Source: Gottschalkiaceae bacterium SANA (GTDB lineage: Bacteria; Bacillota; Clostridia; Tissierellales; GPF-1). From it: a DNA stretch of 64,000 nt. Under the pieces are notes generated by a model. It was not told the origin of the DNA. It did no database searches and was given only the letters and a program-made list of their open reading frames with translations. Below, piece by piece: positions 8,463 to 16,642 of the stretch. Numbering within the stretch: position 1 is the first letter of the stretch; every line of letters starts with the position of its first letter. The DNA is taken from assembly GCA_036323355.1 (NCBI GenBank), contig AP028876.1:1488001-1552000 (forward strand), in the 5' to 3' direction. Both the position numbers and the translations under genes were made by a program.

Positions 8463-9197
8463 ATGACAGCTAAGGAGAAACAAGCAATCAAATTTGCAGC
8501 ATTGTATGTAGGGGTTATGGGGCTAGGCATGTATGTGATGTATCATATTTTTGGTATTTCCTACGACAGTCCTAATATTGCAAAGGTGTTAATCTATGTA
8601 GAAGTAGCTTTAACGGCAATCGCGGTAGGGGTGAATAATCATTTTTTTAATAATGCAGGTTTTAAAAAACTCGATCCAAAAGGACTAAAGTGGTTTATCC
8701 CTTATTTCATAATTTTGGCGGTCATTCTTGCTTTAATTATATTTACAGCTGATCGGGAAAAGGGCTTCAATATATGGTTAACCGTTCAAATTTTGGTTAC
8801 AACACTTTTGGTTGGAATTTCAGAAGAGGTTATGTTTCGAGGAATTGTATTTCATACGTTTTTGGAAAATGGCAATGTGAAAAGAGCGATATTTATTAGT
8901 GCAATCGCATTTGCTCTCTTGCATAGTGTGAATGTGCTAGGTGGTTTGCCTTTAGCTGGTATGCTATATCAACTGTTTTCAACTTTTGTATTTGGCATGA
9001 TCTTTGCCTGTCTTGCCTACAAGATGAAGAACCTGACCTTATTGATTGTCTATCATTGGATCTGGGATTTCGCACTTGTGTCTTCCAGCGTTATGCATAC
9101 TTCAATCGGTATCATTACATCGTTTGCAAGTGTATTTGGATTGGTTTATGCCTTGATATTATTGAAGTCAATTGGGAGAAAGTCACAAGCAAACTAG
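8463..9197 (+). CDS. CPBP family intramembrane glutamic protease
   Basis: 244-residue membrane protein with EEVMFRG (E121, E122, R126), FALLH (H154) and the third motif HWIWD (H198). It is only distantly similar to the 298-residue protease at 5093, so the two are not a recent duplication. GGGAGG precedes the ATG by 6 bases. It lies 104 bases after the histidine kinase gene with its own putative OmpR box, and a strong terminator follows. The arrangement protease-regulator-kinase-protease implies that both proteases are output of the two-component system; the substrate cannot be read from sequence. Confidence 0.85.
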   Translation: MTAKEKQAIKFAALYVGVMGLGMYVMYHIFGISYDSPNIAKVLIYVEVALTAIAVGVNNHFFNNAGFKKLDPKGLKWFIPYFIILAVILALIIFTADREKGFNIWLTVQILVTTLLVGISEEVMFRGIVFHTFLENGNVKRAIFISAIAFALLHSVNVLGGLPLAGMLYQLFSTFVFGMIFACLAYKMKNLTLLIVYHWIWDFALVSSSVMHTSIGIITSFASVFGLVYALILLKSIGRKSQAN

Positions 9198-9213
9198 TTT
9201 AGTTAAAGACGAG

Positions 9214-9243
9214 GAGTCATCTGTTTTCAGATGACTCTTTTTT
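9214..9243 (+). terminator. Strong Rho-independent terminator
   Basis: Perfect 10-bp stem (GAGTCATCTG / CAGATGACTC) with a TTTT loop and six T. It ends the two-component/protease region. Confidence 0.92.
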
Positions 9244-9290
9244 GATAAATGCATGTTCGTGATTGGGAAAGAGACAAGAAAATTTTCGAA

Positions 9291-10190
9291 TTATGATCCG
9301 ATAGAGAATGGAAAGTCTTCTACGGGGAGGGTACTTCCCTTGGTGGCAACAACCTTGGCAGAGATTTTATTGGCAATACTCAGACTTTCCACGTAGCTAT
9401 AGCCCAATTTTCGGCAGGCTATGATGGCACCGATATGGGAATCACCAGCCCCAATGGTATCAACGACTTTTGTTGGTTGAACAGGAATATGATGCATTTC
9501 TTGATCATCAAAAACGAAAGAACCATTGTCGCCGTCAGTAATGATAACGGTGTTGTGACTACGAGCATACAAGGCGGTTGCAGCTTGTTCTAGGGTCTCT
9601 TTTTTTGTATAGGTCATGATCTCTTCTCGATTGAGGTGTACAACTGGAGACAGTAAAAACAATTCATCCAATTTATTTTTTTCGATATTGGGGAAACGAG
9701 GACCTGGGGCAAAGTATATTTCTAAGTTCTTGTTCTTTTTTAAAAAGGAAACAATCTCATCACCTGTGGGTTCTTCAATCTCTAAGCCACAAATGTAGGC
9801 GCTGTCATAGTCCTTCATGTTGATATGATTTAACCATTTTTCTTGAAAGGTATATTCTGCACCATGGTAGGAAAGGAAGGTTCGCTCTCCATCGGGCTCT
9901 ACATAACAATAGCAACATCCACTATCTTGCTCTTTAATTCGAATGAAGGGATCAAGCCCGCGTTCAGTCAGTTGTTTAGCAACATAATCCCCATAGACTC
10001 CGGTCCCAATAGGAGAGCAGAAGAGGTGAGGGACTTGAAACAATTGAACAATATTTTGTACATTAAAGGCACAACCTCCAAGAACCATGGTTTGTTGTTT
10101 AATGTGTAGATCTTGAGCAGTACGCGGCAAGCCGGTAACATCGAGTATGATATCTAAGACTGTTGAACCAATGATCAGGGTTTGTTTCAT
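9291..10190 (-). CDS. PfkB/ribokinase family sugar or nucleoside kinase
   Basis: 299 residues, normal length for the family. The second PfkB signature is clear, DTIGAGDSHIGA near 243-254, with the anion-hole GAGD and catalytic Asp. An N-terminal glycine-rich VLGGCAFNVQN near 36-46 is equivalent to the first signature. The family phosphorylates sugars, nucleosides or related alcohols with ATP; specificity cannot be assigned. There is no sugar transporter next to it and it is transcribed alone, converging on the CPBP unit. Confidence 0.85.
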   Translation of the reverse strand: MKQTLIIGSTVLDIILDVTGLPRTAQDLHIKQQTMVLGGCAFNVQNIVQLFQVPHLFCSPIGTGVYGDYVAKQLTERGLDPFIRIKEQDSGCCYCYVEPDGERTFLSYHGAEYTFQEKWLNHINMKDYDSAYICGLEIEEPTGDEIVSFLKKNKNLEIYFAPGPRFPNIEKNKLDELFLLSPVVHLNREEIMTYTKKETLEQAATALYARSHNTVIITDGDNGSFVFDDQEMHHIPVQPTKVVDTIGAGDSHIGAIIACRKLGYSYVESLSIANKISAKVVATKGSTLPVEDFPFSIGS

Positions 10191-10371
10191 GGTTGCCTCC
10201 GTTTTATTTTTATTTACTCTGGCATTATACCATTAAAAGCGAACGAAATGAAGAAATATATCTTAATCATACGGATTAAGCCCTAAGCAGTTTGGATATT
10301 TCTTGATTTGCACATATTTTGATGACTTTGGTGGAGGAGAAAGCGAAAGATAGGGAAAAAAGCCAAGTTGC

Positions 10372-10438
10372 TATATGTATTTGACATATACTTTTTATCT
10401 GTTATCTTGTTACTAGGGTATATGTATTTTACATATAC
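10372..10438 (+). promoter_or_regulatory. Two PadR-type operators around a promoter
   Basis: Operator 2 (10418-10438) is a perfect palindrome, GTATATGTA-TTT-TACATATAC, carrying the ATGT/ACAT core typical of PadR sites. Operator 1 (10372-10390) is an imperfect copy, TATATGTAT-T-TGACATATA, centred 47 bases upstream. A TTGACA (10381-10386) inside operator 1 and a TATCTT (10403-10408, 16-base spacer) between the two form a plausible promoter, so binding would both cover and loop it. The regulator is probably the PadR protein encoded third in the operon. Confidence 0.7.
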
Positions 10439-10460
10439 TGAAAAGTAAAGGAGTGATGAA

Positions 10461-10934
10461 ATGAATGGAACCTTGTACGCCATAGCAGGTGGGCTCCTCG
10501 TACTTTCATTTTTGAAAGACAGGAAGAAGTCGATGATGGCACTGAAGAAGGCTTATAAATCCTTGCTTAAGAATATGATGATGCTGATCGGCATGATGGT
10601 GCTTATGGGCGTGGTATTTAGTTTTGTGAATGTTGATCTGATTGGTCGTGTATTTGGTAGTGGATCAGGAATATATGGCATACTACTGGGCCTAGGCATA
10701 GGGGTTGTATCCTTTATTCCTAGCTTTATTGCTTTTCCTTTAGGGGCAACCTTGATTGAAAATGGAGCAGGTTATGCACAGGTTGCTGGTTTTATCTCTT
10801 CTTTGATGGGCGTGGGCATTGTGAGCCTTCCCATGGAGATTGAGTATTTTGGTAAGAAAGCGGCCATTCTTCGTAACATATTTGCGATTGTAGCAAGCGT
10901 CCTATTTATTGTTGTGATCGGAGGTTTATTATGA
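10461..10934 (+). CDS. Half-size permease subunit A (DUF318/ArsP-like fold)
   Basis: 157 residues with about four to five membrane helices. The segment IPSFIAFPLGATLIE occupies the position of the TPFCSC metalloid motif of ArsP permeases, but no cysteine is present there. The next gene encodes a second half with a matching GAGPLVVAFPIAALLI segment, so the two probably assemble into one transporter with internal two-fold symmetry. The 3' end overlaps the next gene by 4 bases (ATGA). First gene of a PadR-controlled operon with an AAAGGAG site. Family membership is inferred from topology and motif placement. Confidence 0.65.
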   Translation: MNGTLYAIAGGLLVLSFLKDRKKSMMALKKAYKSLLKNMMMLIGMMVLMGVVFSFVNVDLIGRVFGSGSGIYGILLGLGIGVVSFIPSFIAFPLGATLIENGAGYAQVAGFISSLMGVGIVSLPMEIEYFGKKAAILRNIFAIVASVLFIVVIGGLL

Positions 10935-11467
10935 TTAAGTTTATAAAAGGCAACAAACTGATTGTACTTTCAATGCTTTCTCTAGTCGTTTTGTATTTGA
11001 TTTCTCCTTCAAAGGGAGACATTGCGGTATTGAATGCATTTGATAACTTTGCCGCAGTAGGCATGGTCCTTCCTCCCATATTTATTTTAATCGGGCTTTT
11101 GGATGTTTGGGTGCCAAAAGAAGTTATGGTAAAATATATGGGAAAGAAATCAGGTGCTTTAGGTGGGTTGATTGCAGTTTTATTGGGTTCCTTTGGAGCC
11201 GGCCCCTTGGTCGTTGCATTTCCCATAGCCGCTCTCTTAATTAGAAAAGGGGCAAGACTGGCCTATGTATTTTTATTCCTAGGGGCTTGGACCAGTGTGA
11301 AATTACCGATCTTCATGTTTGAGTGGGTGAACTTGGGTGGTCTTTTTACCATGGTTCATGTTGCAACTAGCATGACTGTTTATGTAATCAGTGGATTTGT
11401 AATAGAGAAGATTTTATCTTCTGCCAATCAGGAAGAAATTATGGAAAAAGCGGAAAAAGCAGCATAG
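10931..11467 (+). CDS. Half-size permease subunit B (DUF318/ArsP-like fold)
   Basis: 178 residues, about five membrane helices, with the hairpin segment SFGAGPLVVAFPIAALLIRKGA near 96-117 that mirrors the other half. The C-terminal tail is charged (NQEEIMEKAEKAA) and cytosolic. It overlaps subunit A by 4 bases, and its stop codon lies just ahead of the PadR gene, so the subunits are made in fixed ratio. Full-length members of the family hold both halves in one chain of about 300 residues. No metal-binding cysteines, so metalloid export is unlikely; the substrate is unknown. Confidence 0.65.
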   Translation: MIKFIKGNKLIVLSMLSLVVLYLISPSKGDIAVLNAFDNFAAVGMVLPPIFILIGLLDVWVPKEVMVKYMGKKSGALGGLIAVLLGSFGAGPLVVAFPIAALLIRKGARLAYVFLFLGAWTSVKLPIFMFEWVNLGGLFTMVHVATSMTVYVISGFVIEKILSSANQEEIMEKAEKAA

Positions 11468-11478
11468 TGGAGGTAGTC

Positions 11479-11853
11479 ATGAAAAGTAAACATAAAGGCA
11501 GACACGCGCCAGCATTTATTTTGTTGGCAATTGCTTTAGAACCCAATCATGGTTTGGGCATATTGAATAAACTACAAGAGATTGCTCCTGGCAACCGGTT
11601 GGATACTGCTGTCATCTATAGAAAGCTAAGTGAGATGGAAAAGACCGGTTGTATCACATCCCAATGGGTTGAAAGTGAAGCGGGACCGAAAAAAAAGGTG
11701 TATAAAATCACGGAACATGGGATGGAACAGCTTCAAGAATTCAAAGTGGATATCGAGCGCAGTATGGCTACCCTCAATTGCTTTCTAAAGTCATATGAAA
11801 ATGAAGTGATGAAGGAAGAAAAGCCCGATGGTAAGATGGAGGCTAATGTATGA
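11479..11853 (+). CDS. PadR family transcriptional repressor
   Basis: 124 residues with the PadR winged helix: AFILLAIALEPNHGLGILNKL, then TAVIYRKLSEMEKTGCI (recognition helix) and the wing with KKKVYKITEHG. A C-terminal helix would mediate dimerisation. The start is ATG 11479, since the GTG at 11467 lies upstream of the TGGAGGT ribosome site. As third gene of the permease operon it probably represses its own promoter through the two ATGT/ACAT palindromes at 10372-10438. PadR proteins usually respond to small hydrophobic ligands or drugs, which would fit a transport operon. Confidence 0.88.
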   Translation: MKSKHKGRHAPAFILLAIALEPNHGLGILNKLQEIAPGNRLDTAVIYRKLSEMEKTGCITSQWVESEAGPKKKVYKITEHGMEQLQEFKVDIERSMATLNCFLKSYENEVMKEEKPDGKMEANV

Positions 11854-12413
11854 GTAAGGTATTTAATTCGAAGTCAAAAGACAAGCTAGATCATCCAAAG
11901 CGTAGAAAAGCATTGCCGCCTAGGGAGACCTTGCTTCAGTTGGGATTGCAAGTCAGTGATATTGTAGCAGATATTGGTTGTGGTACAGGATATTTCACAA
12001 TCCCTGCCTTGGATATAGTAGGAGGGGATGTTTATGCAATCGACATCTCTGACGAAATGCTTGACTCTGTCAAATCGAAAGTCTCTTCTGAGCGTTTAAA
12101 GTTGGTAAAATCAGATTTCAATCATTTAATGATCGCAGATGAGTCTTCTAGCTTTGCACTCTTATCCATGGTTCTCCATGAAGTGGACGACCCAAGGAAA
12201 TTTTTACAAGAGGTCAATCGAGTATTGAAAAAAGACGGAAGACTTGCTATCATCGAATGGAAGAAAATTGAGATGAAGATGGGCCCAAGATATAGCCACC
12301 GCATGGATATAGCAGATATCGAAAAGTATACGGGTGGGAGTTTTGTCCTAGTCAAAGAAATTGACTTAAGTGAAAACTTCTATGGATGTGTATGGAAGAA
12401 GAGAGCGAAGTAA
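11850..12413 (+). CDS. Class I SAM-dependent methyltransferase
   Basis: 187 residues. Motif I is VADIGCGTGYFTIPAL (about 38-53), the acidic ribose-binding position is in YAIDISDEML, and motif IV is SMVLHEVDDP. It has only two cysteines, one of them in motif I, so it is not an ArsM-type arsenite methyltransferase. Last gene of the PadR operon, overlapping the regulator by 4 bases (ATGA). Position suggests it methylates the compound exported by the split permease, but this is inference. The opposing MerR gene ends 2 bases after its stop, with no terminator between them. Confidence 0.85.
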   Translation: MSKVFNSKSKDKLDHPKRRKALPPRETLLQLGLQVSDIVADIGCGTGYFTIPALDIVGGDVYAIDISDEMLDSVKSKVSSERLKLVKSDFNHLMIADESSSFALLSMVLHEVDDPRKFLQEVNRVLKKDGRLAIIEWKKIEMKMGPRYSHRMDIADIEKYTGGSFVLVKEIDLSENFYGCVWKKRAK

Positions 12414-12415
12414 TA

Positions 12416-13231
12416 CTATTTCATTTTAATTGGAATTTGAATTTCTGTAATAAACTCATCTGATGAATCCGAGTAATCGTTATCCACAATATTGTATTCG
12501 AATGAATCACCGGCAATCTTGTAATTGTTGTCGGCAATCCAATCAACGAGTGTCTGATAATGTTTTGCTAAATTTTCATAAGGACCGATAACGGTCAAAC
12601 ATGCATAGGTACTCGCGGGTTGCAAAATTAATTGCGCGTCAGTTGTCTGATCTGCGGATTCAATTTCAATGAAATATCTGAATTGATTAAAGATGCCCTT
12701 TTCCATATCGCATTTTGCTAGAGAAGTATAAACTTCACCTTCTACAAGCCACGAACTCATTTTAAGAAAATTTTCACTTTTTTTAAAGATTTCTTTTATC
12801 TCAACTGAATCTTCGAGTCCATAGGTTTCTAAAAATATCCCTCTTCGAGCTTGCAGAGTTGTCACGGTTATTTGGCCTAATTTGGTTTTGGCATATTCAA
12901 AAAGCTCGAGTTTTGAATTTATCTTATGTTTCAAATTAGTAAGCTGCTGAATTCTTAAATCTACTTCCTCATTCTTTTTCTTAAGCATTTCAAATAATTT
13001 GTCTGCGTTTTTGTTTTCCATGTAGTCATCGATTTCACCTAAAGAAATACCTAAGTTTTTCAAAAAAAGAATACGACCTAATTTAAACATGCTATCAAGA
13101 TCATAGTATCTGTAGCTGTTTTCAGAATCATGTTCTGGTTTAAGTAAGTTCTTTTTTTCGTAATGTCTAAGGGTATCGGTAGTAATGTTGAACATTTTAG
13201 CCAGCTCACCAATCAGGAATTTATCTTTCAT
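12416..13231 (-). CDS. MerR family regulator with GyrI-like effector domain
   Basis: 271 residues. N-terminal MerR winged helix (about 1-75: FLIGELAKMFNITTDTLRHY, then ENSYRYYDLDSMFKLGRI), a dimerisation coiled coil (about 80-125) and a C-terminal GyrI-like/BmrR-type small-molecule domain (about 130-270). This architecture is that of BmrR and similar regulators that sense organic compounds. It is divergent from the triple RidA gene, whose promoter shows a perfect MerR-type 19-bp spacer dyad; it very probably activates that gene. Confidence 0.92.
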   Translation of the reverse strand: MKDKFLIGELAKMFNITTDTLRHYEKKNLLKPEHDSENSYRYYDLDSMFKLGRILFLKNLGISLGEIDDYMENKNADKLFEMLKKKNEEVDLRIQQLTNLKHKINSKLELFEYAKTKLGQITVTTLQARRGIFLETYGLEDSVEIKEIFKKSENFLKMSSWLVEGEVYTSLAKCDMEKGIFNQFRYFIEIESADQTTDAQLILQPASTYACLTVIGPYENLAKHYQTLVDWIADNNYKIAGDSFEYNIVDNDYSDSSDEFITEIQIPIKMK

Positions 13232-13289
13232 AATTTCTCACTTTCATGTTTGTATTTAGCGAATATCTTTTATTATATCAAAAAAACGT

Positions 13290-13320
13290 TTGACATTGGA
13301 GTAAGTCCAATGTCTATATT
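13290..13320 (+). promoter_or_regulatory. MerR-type promoter with 19-bp spacer and perfect dyad
   Basis: TTGACA (13290-13295) and TATATT (13315-13320) are separated by 19 bases, too long for normal sigma recognition but standard for MerR-activated promoters. A perfect palindrome GACATTGGA-GTAAG-TCCAATGTC (13292-13314) fills the spacer. This identifies the target of the adjacent MerR regulator without further data. Confidence 0.9.
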
Positions 13321-13364
13321 TGATTTATAGACAATATATCGTTACCAAAAAGGAGAATACAATC

Positions 13365-14636
13365 ATGAGTAATTACAATGCAGTATCATCAAGAAATACA
13401 GAAAATGCACCGCAAGGTATTGGTCTATATTCACAAACCGTAGCTTACTCTCATTACAATAATCTTTCAGCTCAATTACCTATTGATCCTAAAAGTGGGA
13501 AATTGGTAGCGGGTGGTGTAAAAGAGCAAGCGGAACAATGCTTTAAAAATATCAAAGCAATAATTGACAGCATCAACCATGTGATGAGCGATATTGTTAG
13601 AGTTACTGTATTCGTTAAGAATATCAAAGATCTTGATGTGGTCGACGAAGTTTATAAAACCTTCTTCCCAACCTATGTTCCTACACAGACAAAAGTTGCT
13701 GTTGCAGCCTTACCTATGGACGCTTTGGTTCAAATTGAAGCGCTTGTTTCACACGGTGAAGGTACAATTCCAAATGCACCACAATCGGGAGACCTTATAA
13801 AGCTTACAAATAACACAGCAAATGCGCCAACAAGTTCTCTATCGACGCAAGCTGTTGCTTTTTCTCATTATAACAATCTTTCAGCTCAATTGCCGATTGA
13901 TCCTAAATCGGGCAGATTGGTAACCGGAGGTGTAAAAGAGCAAGCTGGACAATGCTTAAAGAATATCAAGGCAATTTTAGAAAGTATAGACGTACCTTTC
14001 GACGACATTGTTAAAATGACTATCTTTCTTAAAAACTTCTCGGAGCTTGAAGCAGTAGACGAAGTTTATACAAGGTTTTTCCCAGACTCGGCTATCGCAA
14101 GAGCAGTAGCCTATGTCCCTGCCCGTACAACAATTGCAGCATCAGCTTTACCTATGGACGCTTTGGTACAAATTGAAGCAGTGGTATCACACGGAGATGG
14201 TACACCGCCACAACTTGTTGAAGACAGACATGGACTTATCATAGAAGCAAATAATACAGAAAATGCGCCAATAAATCCTCTATCTACACAAACAGTCGCG
14301 TTTTCTCATTACAATCATCTTTCAGCCCAATTGCCTGTAGACGCAAAAACGGGTGAAATGGTAGCGGGTGGTGTTAAAGAGCAGGCTGAACAGTGCTTAA
14401 AAAACATCAAAGCCATTATAGAAAGTATCGATCATGTTATGGAAGATGTGGTTAAAGTGAATATCTTTCTTAAAAATATCGAAGATATTGATGCTGTAGA
14501 TGAAGTTTACACAAGTTTCTTCCCAAGCGGTGTTCCTGCTCGAAGAACAGTTGGGGTATCAGCTTTACCTCAAGATGCTTTAATCCAAATTGATGTAGTT
14601 GTAGCGAATGCTGAAGGCACACCGCCAATTGCATAG
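13365..14636 (+). CDS. Triple RidA/YjgF-domain fusion protein
   Basis: 423 residues made of three tandem Rid domains (about 1-135, 150-280, 297-423). Each carries the SHYNxLSAQLPxDxK segment and the C-terminal ALPxDALxQI. Rid proteins are normally 125-residue chains that form homotrimers and hydrolyse reactive imines; a three-in-one chain should fold as a pseudo-trimer. The conserved active-site Arg is present in domain 2 (R254) and domain 3 (R393), but is Gln108 in domain 1. The DNA repeats at 414- and 441-base intervals are similar enough to suggest fairly recent duplication. ATG 13365 follows an AAAGGAGA site. It is transcribed from the MerR-controlled promoter at 13290. Confidence 0.9.
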   Translation: MSNYNAVSSRNTENAPQGIGLYSQTVAYSHYNNLSAQLPIDPKSGKLVAGGVKEQAEQCFKNIKAIIDSINHVMSDIVRVTVFVKNIKDLDVVDEVYKTFFPTYVPTQTKVAVAALPMDALVQIEALVSHGEGTIPNAPQSGDLIKLTNNTANAPTSSLSTQAVAFSHYNNLSAQLPIDPKSGRLVTGGVKEQAGQCLKNIKAILESIDVPFDDIVKMTIFLKNFSELEAVDEVYTRFFPDSAIARAVAYVPARTTIAASALPMDALVQIEAVVSHGDGTPPQLVEDRHGLIIEANNTENAPINPLSTQTVAFSHYNHLSAQLPVDAKTGEMVAGGVKEQAEQCLKNIKAIIESIDHVMEDVVKVNIFLKNIEDIDAVDEVYTSFFPSGVPARRTVGVSALPQDALIQIDVVVANAEGTPPIA

Positions 14637-14678
14637 TAAGTAACATAGATCTGAAAGTAGAAGAAAGTTACTATTTAA

Positions 14679-14701
14679 GGCCACTGTATAGTGGTCTTTT
14701 A
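14679..14701 (+). terminator. Probable terminator of the RidA gene
   Basis: GGCCACT, 4-base loop, AGTGGTC (one G-U pair), then TTTT. Weak T-tract. Confidence 0.6.
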
Positions 14702-14743
14702 TAATGCGCTGCATACTTGCTGACTATTTGATAATTGTTATAA

Positions 14744-14944
14744 TCCACGAATGGAGAAACTATCTTACTAAACCGTTCAGAAAGAATATCAAATGATAAT
14801 TTTATTAATCGTTTTTTCTATCGAGCAGTAAAAAACGATTTAATTTGCGAGGGATCAGATGAGTATGCGAGTATATTATTTGCATATATTGATGGAAAAT
14901 TGTACCTGTCAATTAACAAAAAGTCTAGCCGGAAGAAGGCGTAG
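14744..14944 (+). pseudogene. Open, coding-like frame without a start codon
   Basis: About 66 codons are open between stops; from 14771 the frame reads NRSERISNDNFINRFFYRAV and goes on through EGSDEYASILFAYIDGKLYL to SRKKA. Composition is protein-like, but there is no ATG, GTG or TTG with a ribosome site, so it is more likely a relic than a gene. I recognise no family. The rest of the 14702-15105 interval shows nothing else. Confidence 0.25.
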
Positions 14945-15105
14945 CGGATAGAAAGATGTGGAAAACAGAAAAATGATATTGAGAAAGAGTCTGGATTAAT
15001 AATGAGAATTGCCTGTTTTCCATCTTCTTTACATTTTGATGTTTCTATCGTCGAACTATCATTTGAAATTTATGTTGATTGTTTTAGAAGGTAAATTGAA
15101 TAATG

Positions 15106-15138
15106 AAAAGCCCTGAATTTATTGAATTCAGGGCTTTT
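15106..15138. terminator. Hairpin terminator at the end of the CPBP protease gene
   Basis: 14-base arms (AAAAGCCCTGAATT / AATTCAGGGCTTTT) with a 5-base loop. It overlaps the last codons of the minus-strand protease gene. The T-runs on both sides permit action in both directions. Confidence 0.8.
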
Positions 15139-15946
15139 TTCGGATGGTTGATAAATTTAATTCAGATGACAGTTCTGGATGCTTAATAAAATAGGAAATC
15201 AAGATGGTACTTAGAATAACGCCACTCCAAATGAGAGTAACCTTTAAATTGAGTGACTGAGTCAGATAAGTAATCGTGAACATTCCTTGTAAGGTATTCC
15301 CCCATGCATGCAGCAATACACAAGCGATCGTTGACCTTGTTATTTGATAAAGCAAGCCGATGATGAAACTAAATGAGATGCAGTAGACAAAGAATGATAA
15401 GAAATTCATGTCTGATTGATTTGCAGATTGAACGAACCAAAGAGGGAAATGCCATAGACCCCATATGATACCAATAAGTAATGAAGTAAGAGCAAAAGAA
15501 CAATTTTTTTCAAGAAGAGGTTGCAAATAACCACGCCAGCCAACTTCTTCTAGACCTCCGCCCAGTATCATTAGTGGGAATAGTAATAGGAAATAGGTTG
15601 GCGGATTTCCTAAATATGTTTCGTTAGCAGCATTGATTAGAAATAAACCTAAGAAAAAAAATGGTGTTACCCAAATCGTCTTCTTGAAATTGGGCGTATC
15701 TAAGATAATTTTCAGAAACGAAGTGAAATTTGTAAACCGCTTTTGCCGAAAGAATAATATGGCTGATGCATAAACCGGAGAAAGACCTGCGCCGAAAGCG
15801 ATAAGTAGGAAGGTTAGCACGAAACCAACAGTACCGCTTAATATTTTTGAAGTCTCTCCAAGGATGATCAGTCCTTCAACACTCCAAGCAAAAATAAAAA
15901 CAAGGATGAGGTAATTTCTGATTTGAATATTGGTTTGATCGCGCAT
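15128..15946 (-). CDS. CPBP family intramembrane glutamic protease
   Basis: 272 residues, about eight membrane helices. Motif 1 is EEVGWRG (E133, E134, R138), the EExxWRG version typical of many Abi proteins, motif 2 is GLWHFPLW (H166) and motif 3 is LLHAWGN near 225. This is the third and a divergent CPBP protease in the window. The TetR-type gene begins 20 bases upstream on the same strand, so the two form one operon under the TetR operators at 16643-16721. Such TetR-protease pairs are often linked to antimicrobial peptide immunity; the true substrate is unknown. Confidence 0.85.
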   Translation of the reverse strand: MRDQTNIQIRNYLILVFIFAWSVEGLIILGETSKILSGTVGFVLTFLLIAFGAGLSPVYASAILFFRQKRFTNFTSFLKIILDTPNFKKTIWVTPFFFLGLFLINAANETYLGNPPTYFLLLFPLMILGGGLEEVGWRGYLQPLLEKNCSFALTSLLIGIIWGLWHFPLWFVQSANQSDMNFLSFFVYCISFSFIIGLLYQITRSTIACVLLHAWGNTLQGMFTITYLTQSLNLKVTLIWSGVILSTILISYFIKHPELSSELNLSTIRKKP

Positions 15947-15966
15947 AAGATATTTTTCTCCTTTGA

Positions 15967-16617
15967 TTATTGTTCCAATCCTAGAAAGTAAAGTATCGTT
16001 TTTGCAAGTATTTCAAATTGTTCTGTAATATAAGTTTCCTCGTTGTTTTCCATTGAAAGAATCGCAGCGTCATTAGCAATTCCATCGATGGCAGATTGTG
16101 TAAATTTTAAGAGGTTGTTAAAAGGCACAGTCGGTTTTAGGCGACCATTATTGATGTTATCTTGAATACAAACAATTATGTTAAGTTGGGCTTTGTTGAG
16201 AGTTTGATGGAAGATCAACTTTTCAACAACCGTTTTTTTCTTTTCAGAATCGAAAGCATACATGACAAGTAAACTAAAAAGCATTTTTCCGCCTAGGGTA
16301 TCCTGCAATTCCTTAATGTATTCTCCTATGGATCGGATGCTATCGGATATTGAATCGGCTAATGAACGATCAGATTCAATCAACTGGTTTATCGATAAAT
16401 CGATTTCAACGGTTGGTGTTGCCTGATTGATTGCTTCCAAGAAAATTTCATCAACACTTGAGTAATAGCGATAGATACCTCCTTGACTGAAACCAGTTTT
16501 CGAGATAATGTCACGCATCGTAATTTGAGAAAGTGGTTTTTCTTGAAAGACAAGGCGAGCGCTTTGAATAATCGCATCTTTCTTATTTGAGATATAGCTT
16601 TCCGTAACTTTTGGCAT
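15967..16617 (-). CDS. TetR/AcrR family repressor
   Basis: 216 residues; N-terminal helix-turn-helix (about 10-56) with ITMRDIISKTGFSQGGIYRY, the usual TetR recognition helix, followed by an all-helical ligand domain without close resemblance to a named subfamily. An AGGAGGT-like site (complement of ACCTCC at 16622-16627) precedes the ATG. Two matching palindromes sit in the upstream region, pointing to autorepression together with the downstream CPBP protease. Confidence 0.9.
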   Translation of the reverse strand: MPKVTESYISNKKDAIIQSARLVFQEKPLSQITMRDIISKTGFSQGGIYRYYSSVDEIFLEAINQATPTVEIDLSINQLIESDRSLADSISDSIRSIGEYIKELQDTLGGKMLFSLLVMYAFDSEKKKTVVEKLIFHQTLNKAQLNIIVCIQDNINNGRLKPTVPFNNLLKFTQSAIDGIANDAAILSMENNEETYITEQFEILAKTILYFLGLEQ

Positions 16618-16642
16618 GTTTTACCTCCGTTAGATCTAATAT

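Noticed and set aside
11850-12413. ArsM arsenite methyltransferase with ArsP exporter
   Set aside because: Neither the cysteine set of ArsM nor the TPFCSC motif of ArsP is present.
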